64,000 bases of DNA from an uncultured Opitutaceae bacterium (GTDB lineage: Bacteria; Verrucomicrobiota; Verrucomicrobiia; Opitutales; Opitutaceae), in the NCBI GenBank assembly GCA_937958045.1, contig CALFXL010000045.1, positions 22,209-86,208 on the forward strand, given 5' to 3'. The notes under the pieces are model-generated. The model did no database searches. It was not told the origin of the DNA and worked only from the letters and a program-made list of their open reading frames with translations. Both the position numbers and the translations under genes were made by a program. Each line of letters begins with the position of its first letter. The first letter of the stretch is position 1. Shown piece after piece: positions 41,268 through 51,648 of this stretch.

Positions 41268-44200
41268 ATGAACACGAAAATCCCCCGTCGACAGCTACGT
41301 CGACTGCTAGCAGCGCACATGCTTGCGCTTTCGGCTTCTTCGCTGGTGTACGCCCAGCAGGTGAGCCCGCAACCGTTGCCCTCCGCCACGAACAGCCAGA
41401 ACCCGGTTGACGTGCCCAGCGAGGACGAAGTGATCATCCTCTCGCCCTTCACGGTTTCGACGAACAAAGATCAGGGCTATTTCGCTGCCAACACCTTGGC
41501 CGGCAGCCGCATGAACACGAACATTGCGGATTTGGGCGCCTCGATCTCGGTTATCACGCTCCAGCAGATGGAGGATACCGCTTCGACGGATATCAATGAT
41601 ATCTTCCGTTACGAGGTGAATACGGAAGGTTCGATGACTTATACACCGGGTACGCAAAGCATGCGTAACGACGGTATTCTTGACGTGAATGCCGGTGGTA
41701 CCCGAGGCAACGCTCTCGAGTCTTACACCAACGCAGGAGCTAATCGTGTTCGTGGTCTTGGTGCGCCCAGCTCCGCGGTAAACTATTATCCTGCGATTGG
41801 CGCTGTGCCGTTCGATTCCTATAATACCCAATCGGTTGAAATCAGCCGCGGGCCGAACTCGATGCTTTTCGGCCTCGGAAGCCCCGCGGGTATTGTTAAT
41901 CAAAGCACGGCTCAGGCGCAGTTGAACAAGCGTTCCGCCCAGGTGCAACTTCGTTTCGATCAATACGGTTCATTCCGCACGAGCTTGAATTTCAACCAAG
42001 GGCTGATTGATAACAAACTTGCCATCTATGGAGCGGTGCTGCGAGACGACCGCCGCTTCGATCGCAAGCCGGCCTACGACAAAACGGACCGTTTCTACGG
42101 GGCGGTGACATTCAAGCCCTTTAGCAAAACCGTTTTGAGGTTTAACGCCGAGAAATACGACAACGACAATCGGCGTCCGAATACCCTCACCCCCCGTGAC
42201 TATGTGTCGGAATGGAATAAGGCCGGCCGGCCTTACTATGATCCGACGACGAAGAAGATCTATAGTTACGATACCGGTGCTGAGCTGAGCATGCGCATTA
42301 ATAATGCTGCGTCCTATTATGCAAATGATCTCCGTGCGTTTATCGAGTCCCGTCCGGATTTTGACCCATCCAAATGGAATGCCGGCAAGACTCAGTATAA
42401 TGGCATTAACATTTTCGGTAATAACAGCTGGGGCATTCCCGCTAACTGGGTTGCGGGCACGCAGTCGTCGAATGTCTTGTTCGTGCCGGGTATTGGCGAG
42501 GTTAACCAGGGGCGTAGTATTATGCAGATCGCGGGTGGCCAGCTCGTGAACTGGTTCCAGCCAACGTGGCAGTATCGTTACCTCACGAGTTGGGGCAACA
42601 ACGGCAACCCAGCGGCTAATCCTCCTCTTCCGCCCGACGGCCCGATCCATGCCGATCCTACGTGGGCGGATATTTATACGCGCACCTATACGTCTTCCAC
42701 AGGGTGGAGCGCAGCGGGTAACGGCATCCTCGCGAGTAGCTATCGCTACCCCGGCGTCACCGACTCGTCCATCTACGACTGGCGCAAGGTGAACCTTAAT
42801 TCGATGAACTTCGGTTCGCAGAAGAACACGAACCTGAACCTCGAGTTTGAGCAGCAACTGCCATACGATCTCTTCTTGAGCGCAGGTTGGTTCCGTCAGG
42901 ACTTCAAGCAGCGCACCAACTACACCGTCGCTCAGCTGAACGTTGCTACGCTCTTCGTTGATACGAATATCAAACTCCCCGATGGCTCGGACAATCCATA
43001 TTTCGGGCTCCCTTATTTGGAAGACCAGGATCCGGACAGCTACGTCACGGAACAGGCTGACGATCATTATCGCGCCATGCTCGCTTGGACGCCTGACTTC
43101 ACGACCAAAGATGGCTTGTTGAAGTGGTTGGGGCGCCATCAGGTCATGGGTCTATGGTCCAAAGACGAGTATATGACCACAACAATTCGTCAGCGCTTGG
43201 CATATCTTGGTGCTGCTAACGACGCAGCGAAGTATCGTTATTTGCAGAATTCTAATAATAACGCCGACGGTTCTCCTACTGGCTGGAGAAACTTCCCAAA
43301 CAACAATGCCACTCTTCGCCGTACCTACTACTTGGGAGCTCCTGGGGACCCCATTGGGCGCGTCTCCCGCGATGCCGGTACGTGGGATCATATGTCGTAT
43401 TCGGGAGAGATCCGCGCGTACGACTATGATAGTAGCTCGTTTCAGAGCTTTGGCGTGACCATCGGCTTTGAAGATCTCGACGCGCACACTGGCCGTAACC
43501 AACGCGTTGTGGATTCCATCAGCTGGGGCATTACTAGCCACCTTTGGAATGATCGTCTGGTCGCCACCTTTGGCGCCCGTGAGGACACTTACAAAGCCCG
43601 TGTAACTCTTACGAGTAATGAAGCAATTGTAGCAAATGGCAATGTTATTCAACCGGCCATCACCAATCAGCAAAAGTATGTCAATGGTGTGTTTCAGCGG
43701 GATTTCCTCTTCAATCGTTGGGGGCCGTACAGCGAACTGAAGGGCAGCACTCGCACGGTGGGTGGCGTGCTCCGTCCTTTCCAAGGCTGGAGTGCGATCG
43801 AACGTAATGCCCAGGGAGGCTCGCTCTTCTGGCAGTTTGTTCGTGGCTTTGGCGTCAGCTACAATGAGTCGGATAATTTCAATCCGCCGCCCAGCGCGCT
43901 GGGCGACCTTTACGGTAATCAGTTGCCCAAGCCCACCGGTGAAGGTAAAGACTTCGGCATTCAGTTCACACTGTTTGACAATAAGCTTTTCGGTCGTGTG
44001 ACTTGGTTCGAGGCGTCCAATGCGAACGAAAACATCGCGGCTCCTGTCGTGTATAGTCGCTTGTCTGGCAACGTGGACGAGACCCTCTTCCGCAACTGGG
44101 CCCGCACCATTGCTATGATCAATATGGGGATGGATCCGGAGGCCGATGGCTTTGGCACCAACCTCAGCACCACGCAGGAACAGGAGGTACGGGATGCTGC

Positions 44201-45053
44201 CGAGAAGATATGGAAGTTGCCCTATAACTACTACACTTCTCGTCCTTATGCCCTTGGCGCTACTCGCAACGCTGAAGCCGAAGGCGTAGAGGCGGAAGTG
44301 AACTATAATCCCAGTCGCAACTGGACCATGAAGTTTACTTTCGGCAAACAGGACACCAAGTACGCTAGCGTGTTGAAAGAGTTTCTTCCTTGGGAAGCCG
44401 AACGTATGGCCGTATGGAAAGCGGCGAAAGCGTCCGACTATCTGCTCCCCCAATACCAAGGTTATACCTCTTATACCACCTTCGGTGGTCGCGAGGTGGA
44501 CCTGACCAACTTCTGGAGCTCCTATGGCTATCAATCTAACGTCTTCCCCGATACTGCCAACGGCTTTGCCAATCCTGAAGCGTATTACGCTGGCGTGGTT
44601 ACCCCGCAGCTGACGCTTGACCGCGATCTGCAAGGCCAGTCGGTGCAAGGCCAGCGCAAATATCGCTGGTCATTCCTGACGAGCTATAACTTCACCGAAG
44701 GCCCTCTCAAGGGCTTCACCGTGGGTGGTAGCCAACGGTGGGAAGATAAAGCAGTCATCGGATACTATGGTAAACCTTCAGGGGTGAATAGCTACGCCGG
44801 TCAACTTGTCATGGACATGGCGGACGTGAATCGCCCGATTTATGATGATGCGAACTACTACACTGATCTGTGGATCGCCTATCGTACCCGGATATTCCGC
44901 GACAAGGTTGGCATGAAGCTTCAGCTCAACGTGTCTAACGTCTTTGAGAGTGGAGGCCTGCGTCCGGTTGCTGTCAATTATGACGGCTCGCCTTACGCGT
45001 TCCGCATTATTGATCCGCGCCAGTTCGTCCTCACGGCGACGTTCGATTTCTAA
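41268..45053 (+). CDS. Large TonB-dependent outer-membrane receptor of the carbohydrate locus
   Basis: 1261 residues with signal peptide (RRQLRRLLAAHMLALSASSLVYA), TonB-box region EVIILSPFTVSTNKDQGY, a plug (GSRMNTNIADLGASISVI; VEISRGPNSMLFGLGSPAGIVN) and a long barrel ending in LTATFDF. No N-terminal carboxypeptidase-like domain and no SusD partner follow. It probably brings the oligosaccharide used by the downstream glycosidases through the outer membrane. The ATG 41268 has GGAG about 12 nt upstream. Base composition is visibly lower in GC and codon use is different (frequent GGT, CGT, AAT) from the neighbouring genes; high-expression codon selection or transfer are both possible. Confidence 0.92.
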   Translation: MNTKIPRRQLRRLLAAHMLALSASSLVYAQQVSPQPLPSATNSQNPVDVPSEDEVIILSPFTVSTNKDQGYFAANTLAGSRMNTNIADLGASISVITLQQMEDTASTDINDIFRYEVNTEGSMTYTPGTQSMRNDGILDVNAGGTRGNALESYTNAGANRVRGLGAPSSAVNYYPAIGAVPFDSYNTQSVEISRGPNSMLFGLGSPAGIVNQSTAQAQLNKRSAQVQLRFDQYGSFRTSLNFNQGLIDNKLAIYGAVLRDDRRFDRKPAYDKTDRFYGAVTFKPFSKTVLRFNAEKYDNDNRRPNTLTPRDYVSEWNKAGRPYYDPTTKKIYSYDTGAELSMRINNAASYYANDLRAFIESRPDFDPSKWNAGKTQYNGINIFGNNSWGIPANWVAGTQSSNVLFVPGIGEVNQGRSIMQIAGGQLVNWFQPTWQYRYLTSWGNNGNPAANPPLPPDGPIHADPTWADIYTRTYTSSTGWSAAGNGILASSYRYPGVTDSSIYDWRKVNLNSMNFGSQKNTNLNLEFEQQLPYDLFLSAGWFRQDFKQRTNYTVAQLNVATLFVDTNIKLPDGSDNPYFGLPYLEDQDPDSYVTEQADDHYRAMLAWTPDFTTKDGLLKWLGRHQVMGLWSKDEYMTTTIRQRLAYLGAANDAAKYRYLQNSNNNADGSPTGWRNFPNNNATLRRTYYLGAPGDPIGRVSRDAGTWDHMSYSGEIRAYDYDSSSFQSFGVTIGFEDLDAHTGRNQRVVDSISWGITSHLWNDRLVATFGAREDTYKARVTLTSNEAIVANGNVIQPAITNQQKYVNGVFQRDFLFNRWGPYSELKGSTRTVGGVLRPFQGWSAIERNAQGGSLFWQFVRGFGVSYNESDNFNPPPSALGDLYGNQLPKPTGEGKDFGIQFTLFDNKLFGRVTWFEASNANENIAAPVVYSRLSGNVDETLFRNWARTIAMINMGMDPEADGFGTNLSTTQEQEVRDAAEKIWKLPYNYYTSRPYALGATRNAEAEGVEAEVNYNPSRNWTMKFTFGKQDTKYASVLKEFLPWEAERMAVWKAAKASDYLLPQYQGYTSYTTFGGREVDLTNFWSSYGYQSNVFPDTANGFANPEAYYAGVVTPQLTLDRDLQGQSVQGQRKYRWSFLTSYNFTEGPLKGFTVGGSQRWEDKAVIGYYGKPSGVNSYAGQLVMDMADVNRPIYDDANYYTDLWIAYRTRIFRDKVGMKLQLNVSNVFESGGLRPVAVNYDGSPYAFRIIDPRQFVLTATFDF

Positions 45054-45077
45054 AAAACCGAACGGTCTAGTTTTCGA

Positions 45078-45107
45078 GGTCCTCCCCAAAAGGGAGGGCC
45101 TTTTTAT
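45078..45107 (+). terminator. Intrinsic terminator after the TonB receptor
   Basis: GGTCCTCCC (45078-45086) pairs with GGGAGGGCC (45092-45100) with one G-T pair, then TTTTTATT. The glycosidase genes downstream must therefore rely on read-through or another promoter. Confidence 0.85.
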
Positions 45108-45134
45108 TATATGATTCACTATGGCAGTCTATGC

Positions 45135-45156
45135 CTCACAGCACAAATGCTGTGAG
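45135..45156. repeat. Perfect hairpin between the receptor and the TPR gene
   Basis: CTCACAGCA (45135-45143) and TGCTGTGAG (45148-45156) with loop CAAA, 28 bp after the receptor terminator. No T-run follows. It could be an operator for the TPR/GH part of the locus, or an mRNA element. Confidence 0.45.
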
Positions 45157-45236
45157 CGAGTCCCAGGTGGGCAGCCGTGCTAGCGTCTTGACTGTGCGCA
45201 TTTGAAGCGAAGCAGTATCAATATTGAATTACGCCG

Positions 45237-45494
45237 ATGGTTATCGTCGATGGATGTCCGCACGAGAAGGCACGTTTCATCATGGCTATCAATTCGTTGT
45301 GCGAAACGCTTGCCCTCGATCCGGCGCATATCGAGGCGCGCAATAATCTGGGAAACTGTTTGCTGATGACGGGACGTATCTCCGAGGCGATCGCGTGTTA
45401 TGATGAAGTGCTGAAGCGGCGTCCGGAGGATCCCATGGCGCTTGAAAATCGTGAGATCGCACGACAGGCGTTGCGCGAAGGATTGGGGCGCTGA
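45237..45494 (+). CDS. TPR-repeat protein, short or remnant
   Basis: 85 residues. One clear TPR (EARNNLGNCLLMTGRISEAIACYDEVLKRRPED) with flanking half-repeats. Typical TPR proteins have three or more repeats, so this may be the C-terminal remnant of a longer gene, but the upstream 100 bp shows no continuing frame. It ends 24 bp before GH43. Confidence 0.5.
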   Translation: MVIVDGCPHEKARFIMAINSLCETLALDPAHIEARNNLGNCLLMTGRISEAIACYDEVLKRRPEDPMALENREIARQALREGLGR

Positions 45495-45518
45495 GTAGTG
45501 TGCTGTATCCAAAATTCC

Positions 45519-46916
45519 ATGACAACGTTTCGCGTATGCTGCGTGGTTTTTCTCATCATGAGTAATCTGGTGTCAGCGGCACAGACTTCGGTGAACTGGG
45601 ATGCGCCTGAGGCGCGAAATCCGATCCTGCCCGGGTATTTCGCGGACCCGTCGGTGGTCGCGCACGAAGGGAAGTTTTACCTGTATGCCACGCTCGATCC
45701 TTGGGGCGGCGAGACACTGGGATGTTGGGAGTCGGTGGATTTCGCGAACTGGACTTATCGCTCGCTGAATTGGCCGACGAAAGCTGCATGCACGAGTGCG
45801 ACGTCGAAAGGTGCGATGGTCTGGGCGCCGTCGGTCGTGCGTGGAGCTGGCGGGCGTTTCTACATGTACGTTTCCGTCGGCAGCGAGGTGTGGGCCGGCG
45901 TGGCAGATCATCCGCTCGGACCGTGGGAAAATCCGCTTGGTGATCGTCCGTTGATCCCGGGAAATTTTCGTCCCGGATACCACATGATCGATGCGGAGGC
46001 GTTCGTGGATGACGACGGCACGGCGTATCTCTATTGGGGCTCGGGATGGAATTGGACGAATGGGCGATGTTTCGCGGTGAAGCTCAGCGAAGATATGATT
46101 TCGTTTGATGGCGAACCACGGGATGTCACGCCGCCTCATTACTTCGAAGCGCCGTTCATGCTGAAACGAGGCGGCCGGTATTTTCTGATGTATTCCGATG
46201 GGAAGACCGTGGAGGACACGTATGAAGTGCGCTGCGCGGTGGGAGATTCGCCGTTAGGACCGTTTACCGAAGTGGAGACCAGCCCCTCGCTGACGACCGA
46301 GCGTGCGCGGCAAGTCGTGAGCCCGGGACATCACACGATGTTTCTTCACGAAGATCGCACGTACATCGTTTATCATCGGCATCGGATCCCTTACGTGAAG
46401 GACACGGCTTATCGCCAGATATGCATGGACGAGCTGGTGTTCGATGAGACGGGCATGCCGCAGAAAGTGTTGCCGACACACACGGGGCCAACGCTGTTAA
46501 GTGCGCGAGAAGATACGCGCAGGAGCGCGATCCGTGTTGTTCGCGCGACGGCGTCGAGCGAAGCGTCGGGTGGTTTGAATACCGCGGCCGCCGTCTTGAA
46601 CGATAACTACGCCACGCGCTGGGTGCCGGAGTCTGATGCGCAGAATGTTTGGTTGCAGTTGGACCTCGGCGAGGAACAGGCGGTGAGGTGTAGTGAAATT
46701 CGTTTCGAATACGCGTGGAAACGCTACGACTTCGTGGTGCAGTTATCGCCCGACGGAAACTCCTGGCGCCCCGCTGGCGAGACGCATGCAACTTCGGAGA
46801 TTGTTGGTTCGCCGTGTATCGTTCCGCATGAAGGACGCGCGCGCTATGTGCGTATCCAATTTTCGGATGCGACACCGGCCAGCGACATCGGTATTTTCTC
46901 CTGGCGGATTTACTGA
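45519..46916 (+). CDS. Secreted glycoside hydrolase family 43 enzyme with C-terminal discoidin-like domain
   Basis: 465 residues. Signal peptide MTTFRVCCVVFLIMSNLVSAA. The five-blade propeller shows the GH43 triad: base Asp in GYFADPSVV, pKa-modulating Asp in MIDAEAFVDDDGTAYLYWG, and acid Glu in PHYFEAPFML. The last ~130 residues (ATASSEASGGLNTAAAVLND, LQLDLGEEQAV) form an F5/8-type carbohydrate-binding module. Activities in GH43 include arabinofuranosidase, xylosidase and exo-galactanase; context suggests arabinose or galactose side chains. A GTATCCAAAAT motif sits where a Shine-Dalgarno would be (45505-45515). Confidence 0.88.
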   Translation: MTTFRVCCVVFLIMSNLVSAAQTSVNWDAPEARNPILPGYFADPSVVAHEGKFYLYATLDPWGGETLGCWESVDFANWTYRSLNWPTKAACTSATSKGAMVWAPSVVRGAGGRFYMYVSVGSEVWAGVADHPLGPWENPLGDRPLIPGNFRPGYHMIDAEAFVDDDGTAYLYWGSGWNWTNGRCFAVKLSEDMISFDGEPRDVTPPHYFEAPFMLKRGGRYFLMYSDGKTVEDTYEVRCAVGDSPLGPFTEVETSPSLTTERARQVVSPGHHTMFLHEDRTYIVYHRHRIPYVKDTAYRQICMDELVFDETGMPQKVLPTHTGPTLLSAREDTRRSAIRVVRATASSEASGGLNTAAAVLNDNYATRWVPESDAQNVWLQLDLGEEQAVRCSEIRFEYAWKRYDFVVQLSPDGNSWRPAGETHATSEIVGSPCIVPHEGRARYVRIQFSDATPASDIGIFSWRIY

Positions 46917-47007
46917 GTCGCAGGGACTGCACGGTTGAGGCTCGTCTTTGACCGGTGATTGAGGAAGAGAAAGAGCGTCCGGCTCCGTTCACCCCTCCCG
47001 TTTTCCC

Positions 47008-48828
47008 ATGGACAAAATCTCCCGCCTCCTGCGCGCCGCGTTGCTGTGCGGCGCCATTGCCACGCTTTCTGCAGAATCACCGCTGCCGCATCACACGCAT
47101 GCGCTCAAACCGCCGATGGGATGGAACAGCTGGGACTGTTTTGCGACGACCGTCACGGAAGCGCAGACGAGGGCGAATGCCGACTACATGGCGCGCCATT
47201 TAAAGCAGCACGGCTGGGAGTATGTGGTGGTGGATATCCAGTGGTATGAGCCGGGCGCCGCGGGATATGATTATCGTCAAGACGCCGTGTTGGTAATGGA
47301 CGAGTGGGGGCGGCTCTTGCCGGCGCCGAACCGTTTTCCCTCCACGAAAGACGGCGCAGGTTTCAAGCCGTTGGCCGACCATGTGCATGGGCTCGGGCTG
47401 AAGTTTGGCCTGCATCTGATGCGCGGGATTCCGCGGCAAGCCGTGGAGAAGAATCTGCCGGTGAAAGGCACGGCGTTTCGTGCGCGTGACATCGCAAACA
47501 CCGCGAGCATCTGCACGTGGAATCCGGACATGTACGGCGTCGATATGACGAAACCTGGCGCGCAGGCTTATTACGATTCGGTCTTCGAATTGCTCGCGTC
47601 GTGGGGTGTGGATTTTGTGAAGGTCGACGACATCAGTCGTCCGTATCACGACAACGAAAAGGAGATCGAAGCCATTCGTGCGGCCATCGACAAAACGGGT
47701 CGTCCTATGGTGCTGAGTTTGTCGCCGGGCGAGACGGCCTTGAGCGCGGTGGATCATGTCGTGCGGCACGCGAACATGTGGCGCATCAGCGATGATTTTT
47801 GGGACAACTGGCCGGCGTTGTTTTCGCAGTTTAAACGTCTTGAAAACTGGAATCCGCATCGGCGTCCCGGAGCGTGGCCGGATGCGGACATGCTGCCACT
47901 CGGTGTGCTCGATCTTGGCCGTCGCACGACTCGCTTCACGCGAGATGAGCAATACACACTGATGTCGCTCTGGAGCATCGCACGTTCACCGCTCATGCAC
48001 GGCGGCGACATGGCGAAGATGGACGATTTCACGCTCTCGCTGCTGACGAACGACGAAGTGCTCGCGGTAAACCAAGCCAGCGAAAACAATCGTCCACTTT
48101 TCAATCGCGACGGATTGATCGGATGGATCGCCGACGTGCCGTATTCAAAAGATAAATACGTGGCGCTTTTTAATGCGCGCGATCGTGTGGCGATCGATTC
48201 CGCACGGGCGACGTGGCGGAGCGAATTGATCACGCGGCAAACGCCGGGACAAGGCGTGCCCATCGATGTGGAGGTGCGCGATGCTGCGCGTTTGGTGCTG
48301 GTCGTTGACGACGGCGGCGACGGTTTGACTTGGGATCACGCCGTGTGGTCGCAGCCGCGCGTGCTCATGGCGGATGGCAGCGAGCGGCGATTGACCGATT
48401 TGAAATGGACCCGTGCCGAAACGAGTTGGGGAGAGGTTTCTACGGAGAAGGGGCCGAGTGGCCGTCCGATGCGCATCGCCGGTCAGCCGGCGGCCTATGG
48501 GATCGGTGCGCATGCGCATTCAATTATTGAATACGAACTGCCTGCGGGCGCTCAGCGCTTCCTTGCGTTTGGCGCGATGGATGATGCGGCGATGGAGCAG
48601 CCACGAGGCGGGACCTTCCGCTTGGAAGTGCATGCCGTGCCTGCATCGGCGATTGGCGACGCGCGAGGTCTGGCGGTTGCGGTTGCCCTGAGAGAAGCAG
48701 GTTTCAGCGGGCCGGTTCGTGTGCGCGATTTGTGGCGGCGAAAGGATCTTGGCGTGTATCGAGACGAGTTTGCGCCGGTGCTTCCGTGGCATGGCAGCGG
48801 ACTTTATCGCTTTTCGACGGTGGAGTAG
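47008..48828 (+). CDS. Secreted alpha-galactosidase-like enzyme, GH27, with NPCBM-like domain
   Basis: 606 residues. Signal peptide (RLLRAALLCGAIATLSA). The GH27 barrel starts with PPMGWNSWDCF; the nucleophile is the Asp in DFVKVDDI and the acid/base lies in WRISDDFWDNW; WPDADMLPLG closes the pocket. The C-terminal ~150 residues contain YGIGAHAHSIIEYELPAG, an NPCBM-like module. GH27 enzymes remove alpha-galactose or beta-L-arabinopyranose. Starts 91 bp after GH43 and is probably co-transcribed. Confidence 0.92.
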   Translation: MDKISRLLRAALLCGAIATLSAESPLPHHTHALKPPMGWNSWDCFATTVTEAQTRANADYMARHLKQHGWEYVVVDIQWYEPGAAGYDYRQDAVLVMDEWGRLLPAPNRFPSTKDGAGFKPLADHVHGLGLKFGLHLMRGIPRQAVEKNLPVKGTAFRARDIANTASICTWNPDMYGVDMTKPGAQAYYDSVFELLASWGVDFVKVDDISRPYHDNEKEIEAIRAAIDKTGRPMVLSLSPGETALSAVDHVVRHANMWRISDDFWDNWPALFSQFKRLENWNPHRRPGAWPDADMLPLGVLDLGRRTTRFTRDEQYTLMSLWSIARSPLMHGGDMAKMDDFTLSLLTNDEVLAVNQASENNRPLFNRDGLIGWIADVPYSKDKYVALFNARDRVAIDSARATWRSELITRQTPGQGVPIDVEVRDAARLVLVVDDGGDGLTWDHAVWSQPRVLMADGSERRLTDLKWTRAETSWGEVSTEKGPSGRPMRIAGQPAAYGIGAHAHSIIEYELPAGAQRFLAFGAMDDAAMEQPRGGTFRLEVHAVPASAIGDARGLAVAVALREAGFSGPVRVRDLWRRKDLGVYRDEFAPVLPWHGSGLYRFSTVE

Positions 48829-48915
48829 TGCGATGGCGCACACGCATTCAAACCGTTCGCGACTGGAAAAGTTGTCGTGGTGGATGCGACGTGAGAAAGC
48901 AGCGAGTCTGCGATT

Positions 48916-51648
48916 ATGACGACGCCGATACATCCCACCGCTCACACACTTTCGCTCGCGGGCGAATGGCGACTCGCGCGTGCGAGTGAGGATGTGTTTC
49001 CGAGAGACGGGGAATGGAAAGAGTCCGCGATTCTCCCGGGCTCACTCGCGGTGCAGCGGATCGGTGAACCGGTGACGCTGGAAACAAAGTGGACAGGGAC
49101 GATTTTCGATCGCGGATTTTTCGACGGACCGGAGTTTGCTGAGTGGCGGCGCGAAGGCGCGATTGCGCTGCCGTTTTGGTTGCAACCAGAGCGCGTGCAT
49201 GTGGGACCAGCGTGGTATGCGCGCGACATCGAGATCCCGGAAGCTTGGGCGAACAAACGCGTCATTCTTTTTCTCGAACGACCTCACGGATGGACGCGTG
49301 TATGGCTCGACGGACGCGAAGTGGGGCAGGGCGAAAGTTTGTCGACGCCACACGTGTTTGATCTCGGCGAAGCGCATCCGGGCCGACATCAGCTCGTGTT
49401 GGAAGTGGATAACCGGCTGCGGGTTGAGCTGGGCGAAAACGCGCACAGCGTCAGCGATCACACGCAGGGAAACTGGAATGGGGTGATCGGTCGCGTGGAG
49501 TTGCGGGCGACGGAACGCGTGTGGATCGACGATCTACAGGTGTATCCAAATATCACTACACACACGATCGCGGTGACCGGCAAAGTGAGTGGCGCGACGG
49601 AGCCGATGCGTGTGACACTGGAACCTGGGCGCGCAGGACGCGGCGTTGTGGAAGTGATGACGGAGGCGGACGGCCGATTTGCAGCGACGCTCGAGTTGTC
49701 GGAAACGGCTGCGCGCTGGGACGAGTTTTCGCCGCGGATGCATCGCTTGATCGCGCGCTTGGAGAATGGTGAAACGCGCGAAGTGCACTTTGGCCTGCGA
49801 GAAGTTGGCGTGAACGAAGGACGCATCTGCGTGAATGGCCGGCCGGTGTTTCTGCGCGGGGCGCTCGATTGTTGCGTGTTTCCGCTAACGGGGTATCCGC
49901 CGATGGATGTCGAGCCGTGGAGAAGGATTCTTGGGACGATTCGCGATCACGGACTGAATCACGTGCGCTTTCATTCGTGGTGTCCGCCGGAAGCCGCGTT
50001 TGTCGCCGCGGATGAGCTTGGCTTGTATCTTCAGGTCGAGGCGCCGACGTGGCCGAACTCGGTGGCGGTTCTGGCTTTCAATTCACCTGCGGGTATCGGC
50101 GACGGAAATGCGGTGGACGCATGGACGCTGCGCGAATCGGAGCGCATCGTGCGCGCTTATGGGAATCATCCGAGCTTTATGATGATGGCCGCGGGAAATG
50201 AGCCGGGCGGTCCGCATCATCGCGAATATCTGTCCGCGTGGGTGATGCGTATGCGCGATGTGGATACGCGTCACCTGTACACGGGGACCGCCGGATGGCC
50301 GGAGCTGCCAGAGAACGATTTTCACGTGATTTCCGAACCACGCGGGCATCAATGGGGCGATGGATTGGCTTCGCGGATGAATGCGCAGCCGCCGGCGACG
50401 ACCGCGGATTATCGCGACATCGTGGCGAAGCGAAATGCGCCGGTGATCGCTCACGAGATCGGGCAGTGGTGCGCGTATCCAAGAATCCACGACAAAGGAA
50501 AATACCGCGGTCATCTGCAGCCGCGGATTTTCGAAATCGTCGAAGCCTCCGCGCGTCGCAATGGCCTCGACGATCGGCTGCGCGATTTCATCGCTGCGTC
50601 GGAGAAGCTGCAGGCGATCTGTTACAAAGAGGAGATCGAGTCGGCGCTGCGCACGCCGCGCATGGCGGGATTTCAGTTGCTGGGACTGCAGGACTTTCCC
50701 GGCCAAGGCACGGCACCGGTGGGAGTTCTCGATCATTTCTGGGAAAGCAAAGGCGCGGTGAGCGGGACAATGCATCGGCGCTACTGCGGAGCGACAGTGC
50801 CGCTGGCACGGCTCGAACGCAGACTATTAACGACCGCGGATTCGCTGCGCGCCGAGATCGAGGTCGCGCATTACGGAGCCGACACGCTGCTGGCGCGCGA
50901 CGTGAGCTGGCGACTGCTCGATGACCGGGGGAATGTTTTTCTGTCCGGAAAACTATTGCCGCGTCCGATCCCGACAGGAACGACCACCGCGCTCGGGCTG
51001 ATCGATATCGCGCTAAAACATCTGCCTTCTCCGGCGCGCTATCGGCTGGAAGTGTCGGTGGACACGCACGCCAACGACTGGAGCATTTGGGTGTATCCAG
51101 AAATTGGATATGAAGAGTCCGAGGCTGTGCTTGTGACCAGCGATGCGGACGTAGCGCTCGCAGCGGCAGAACGTGGCGATACGGTGTTGTGGTGGGTGCC
51201 GAAAGAGCGCGCGGCGGGTGACGTGGCGCTCGGGTTTACGCCGATTTTTTGGAACACCTGGTGCACAAAACGGCAGGCGCCGCACACGCTGGGCATTTGG
51301 TGCGATCCTGCGCATCCCGCGCTTGCGGAGTTTCCGACCGAAGCGCACAGCGACTGGCAATGGTGGCCGGTGATTGCGCGCGGTGGTGCGCTGGTGCTCG
51401 ATCGATTGCCGCCGGTGGAGCCGATCGTGGCGGTGATCGACGATTGGTGGACCAATCGTCGGCTGGCGCTGGCGTTCGAAGCGTCTGTCGGCAAAGGCCG
51501 GTTGCTGGTGTGCGGCGTGGATCTCTCGGTGCACGATCCCGTGGTGAAGCAGTTGCGGCGGAGCCTCATCCATTATTTGGATACAGCTCCCGCGCGCTCG
51601 TTGGCGACGATGGATGTGGCAGCGTTGAGGCAGTTGACCAAGTCTTGA
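48916..51648 (+). CDS. Glycoside hydrolase family 2 enzyme, cytoplasmic
   Basis: 910 residues, no signal peptide. GH2 architecture: sugar-binding jelly roll (LSLAGEWRLAR; GPAWYARDIEIPEAW), Ig-like domain, and TIM barrel with acid/base Glu in AAGNEPGG and nucleophile Glu in IAHEIGQW. The last third carries a further domain not typical of LacZ. Candidate activities are beta-galactosidase and beta-glucuronidase. It contains four GTATCCA motifs (49542, 50261, 50475, 51093), and a fifth is near its end (51578), the highest density in the window. Confidence 0.88.
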   Translation: MTTPIHPTAHTLSLAGEWRLARASEDVFPRDGEWKESAILPGSLAVQRIGEPVTLETKWTGTIFDRGFFDGPEFAEWRREGAIALPFWLQPERVHVGPAWYARDIEIPEAWANKRVILFLERPHGWTRVWLDGREVGQGESLSTPHVFDLGEAHPGRHQLVLEVDNRLRVELGENAHSVSDHTQGNWNGVIGRVELRATERVWIDDLQVYPNITTHTIAVTGKVSGATEPMRVTLEPGRAGRGVVEVMTEADGRFAATLELSETAARWDEFSPRMHRLIARLENGETREVHFGLREVGVNEGRICVNGRPVFLRGALDCCVFPLTGYPPMDVEPWRRILGTIRDHGLNHVRFHSWCPPEAAFVAADELGLYLQVEAPTWPNSVAVLAFNSPAGIGDGNAVDAWTLRESERIVRAYGNHPSFMMMAAGNEPGGPHHREYLSAWVMRMRDVDTRHLYTGTAGWPELPENDFHVISEPRGHQWGDGLASRMNAQPPATTADYRDIVAKRNAPVIAHEIGQWCAYPRIHDKGKYRGHLQPRIFEIVEASARRNGLDDRLRDFIAASEKLQAICYKEEIESALRTPRMAGFQLLGLQDFPGQGTAPVGVLDHFWESKGAVSGTMHRRYCGATVPLARLERRLLTTADSLRAEIEVAHYGADTLLARDVSWRLLDDRGNVFLSGKLLPRPIPTGTTTALGLIDIALKHLPSPARYRLEVSVDTHANDWSIWVYPEIGYEESEAVLVTSDADVALAAAERGDTVLWWVPKERAAGDVALGFTPIFWNTWCTKRQAPHTLGIWCDPAHPALAEFPTEAHSDWQWWPVIARGGALVLDRLPPVEPIVAVIDDWWTNRRLALAFEASVGKGRLLVCGVDLSVHDPVVKQLRRSLIHYLDTAPARSLATMDVAALRQLTKS

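Noticed and set aside
41970..44648. Two long open frames (389 and 498 codons) on the minus strand inside the large TonB receptor
   Set aside because: They mirror the receptor's codon pattern, have no recognisable domain, and the plus-strand receptor has a signal peptide, plug and barrel end. Shadow frames.
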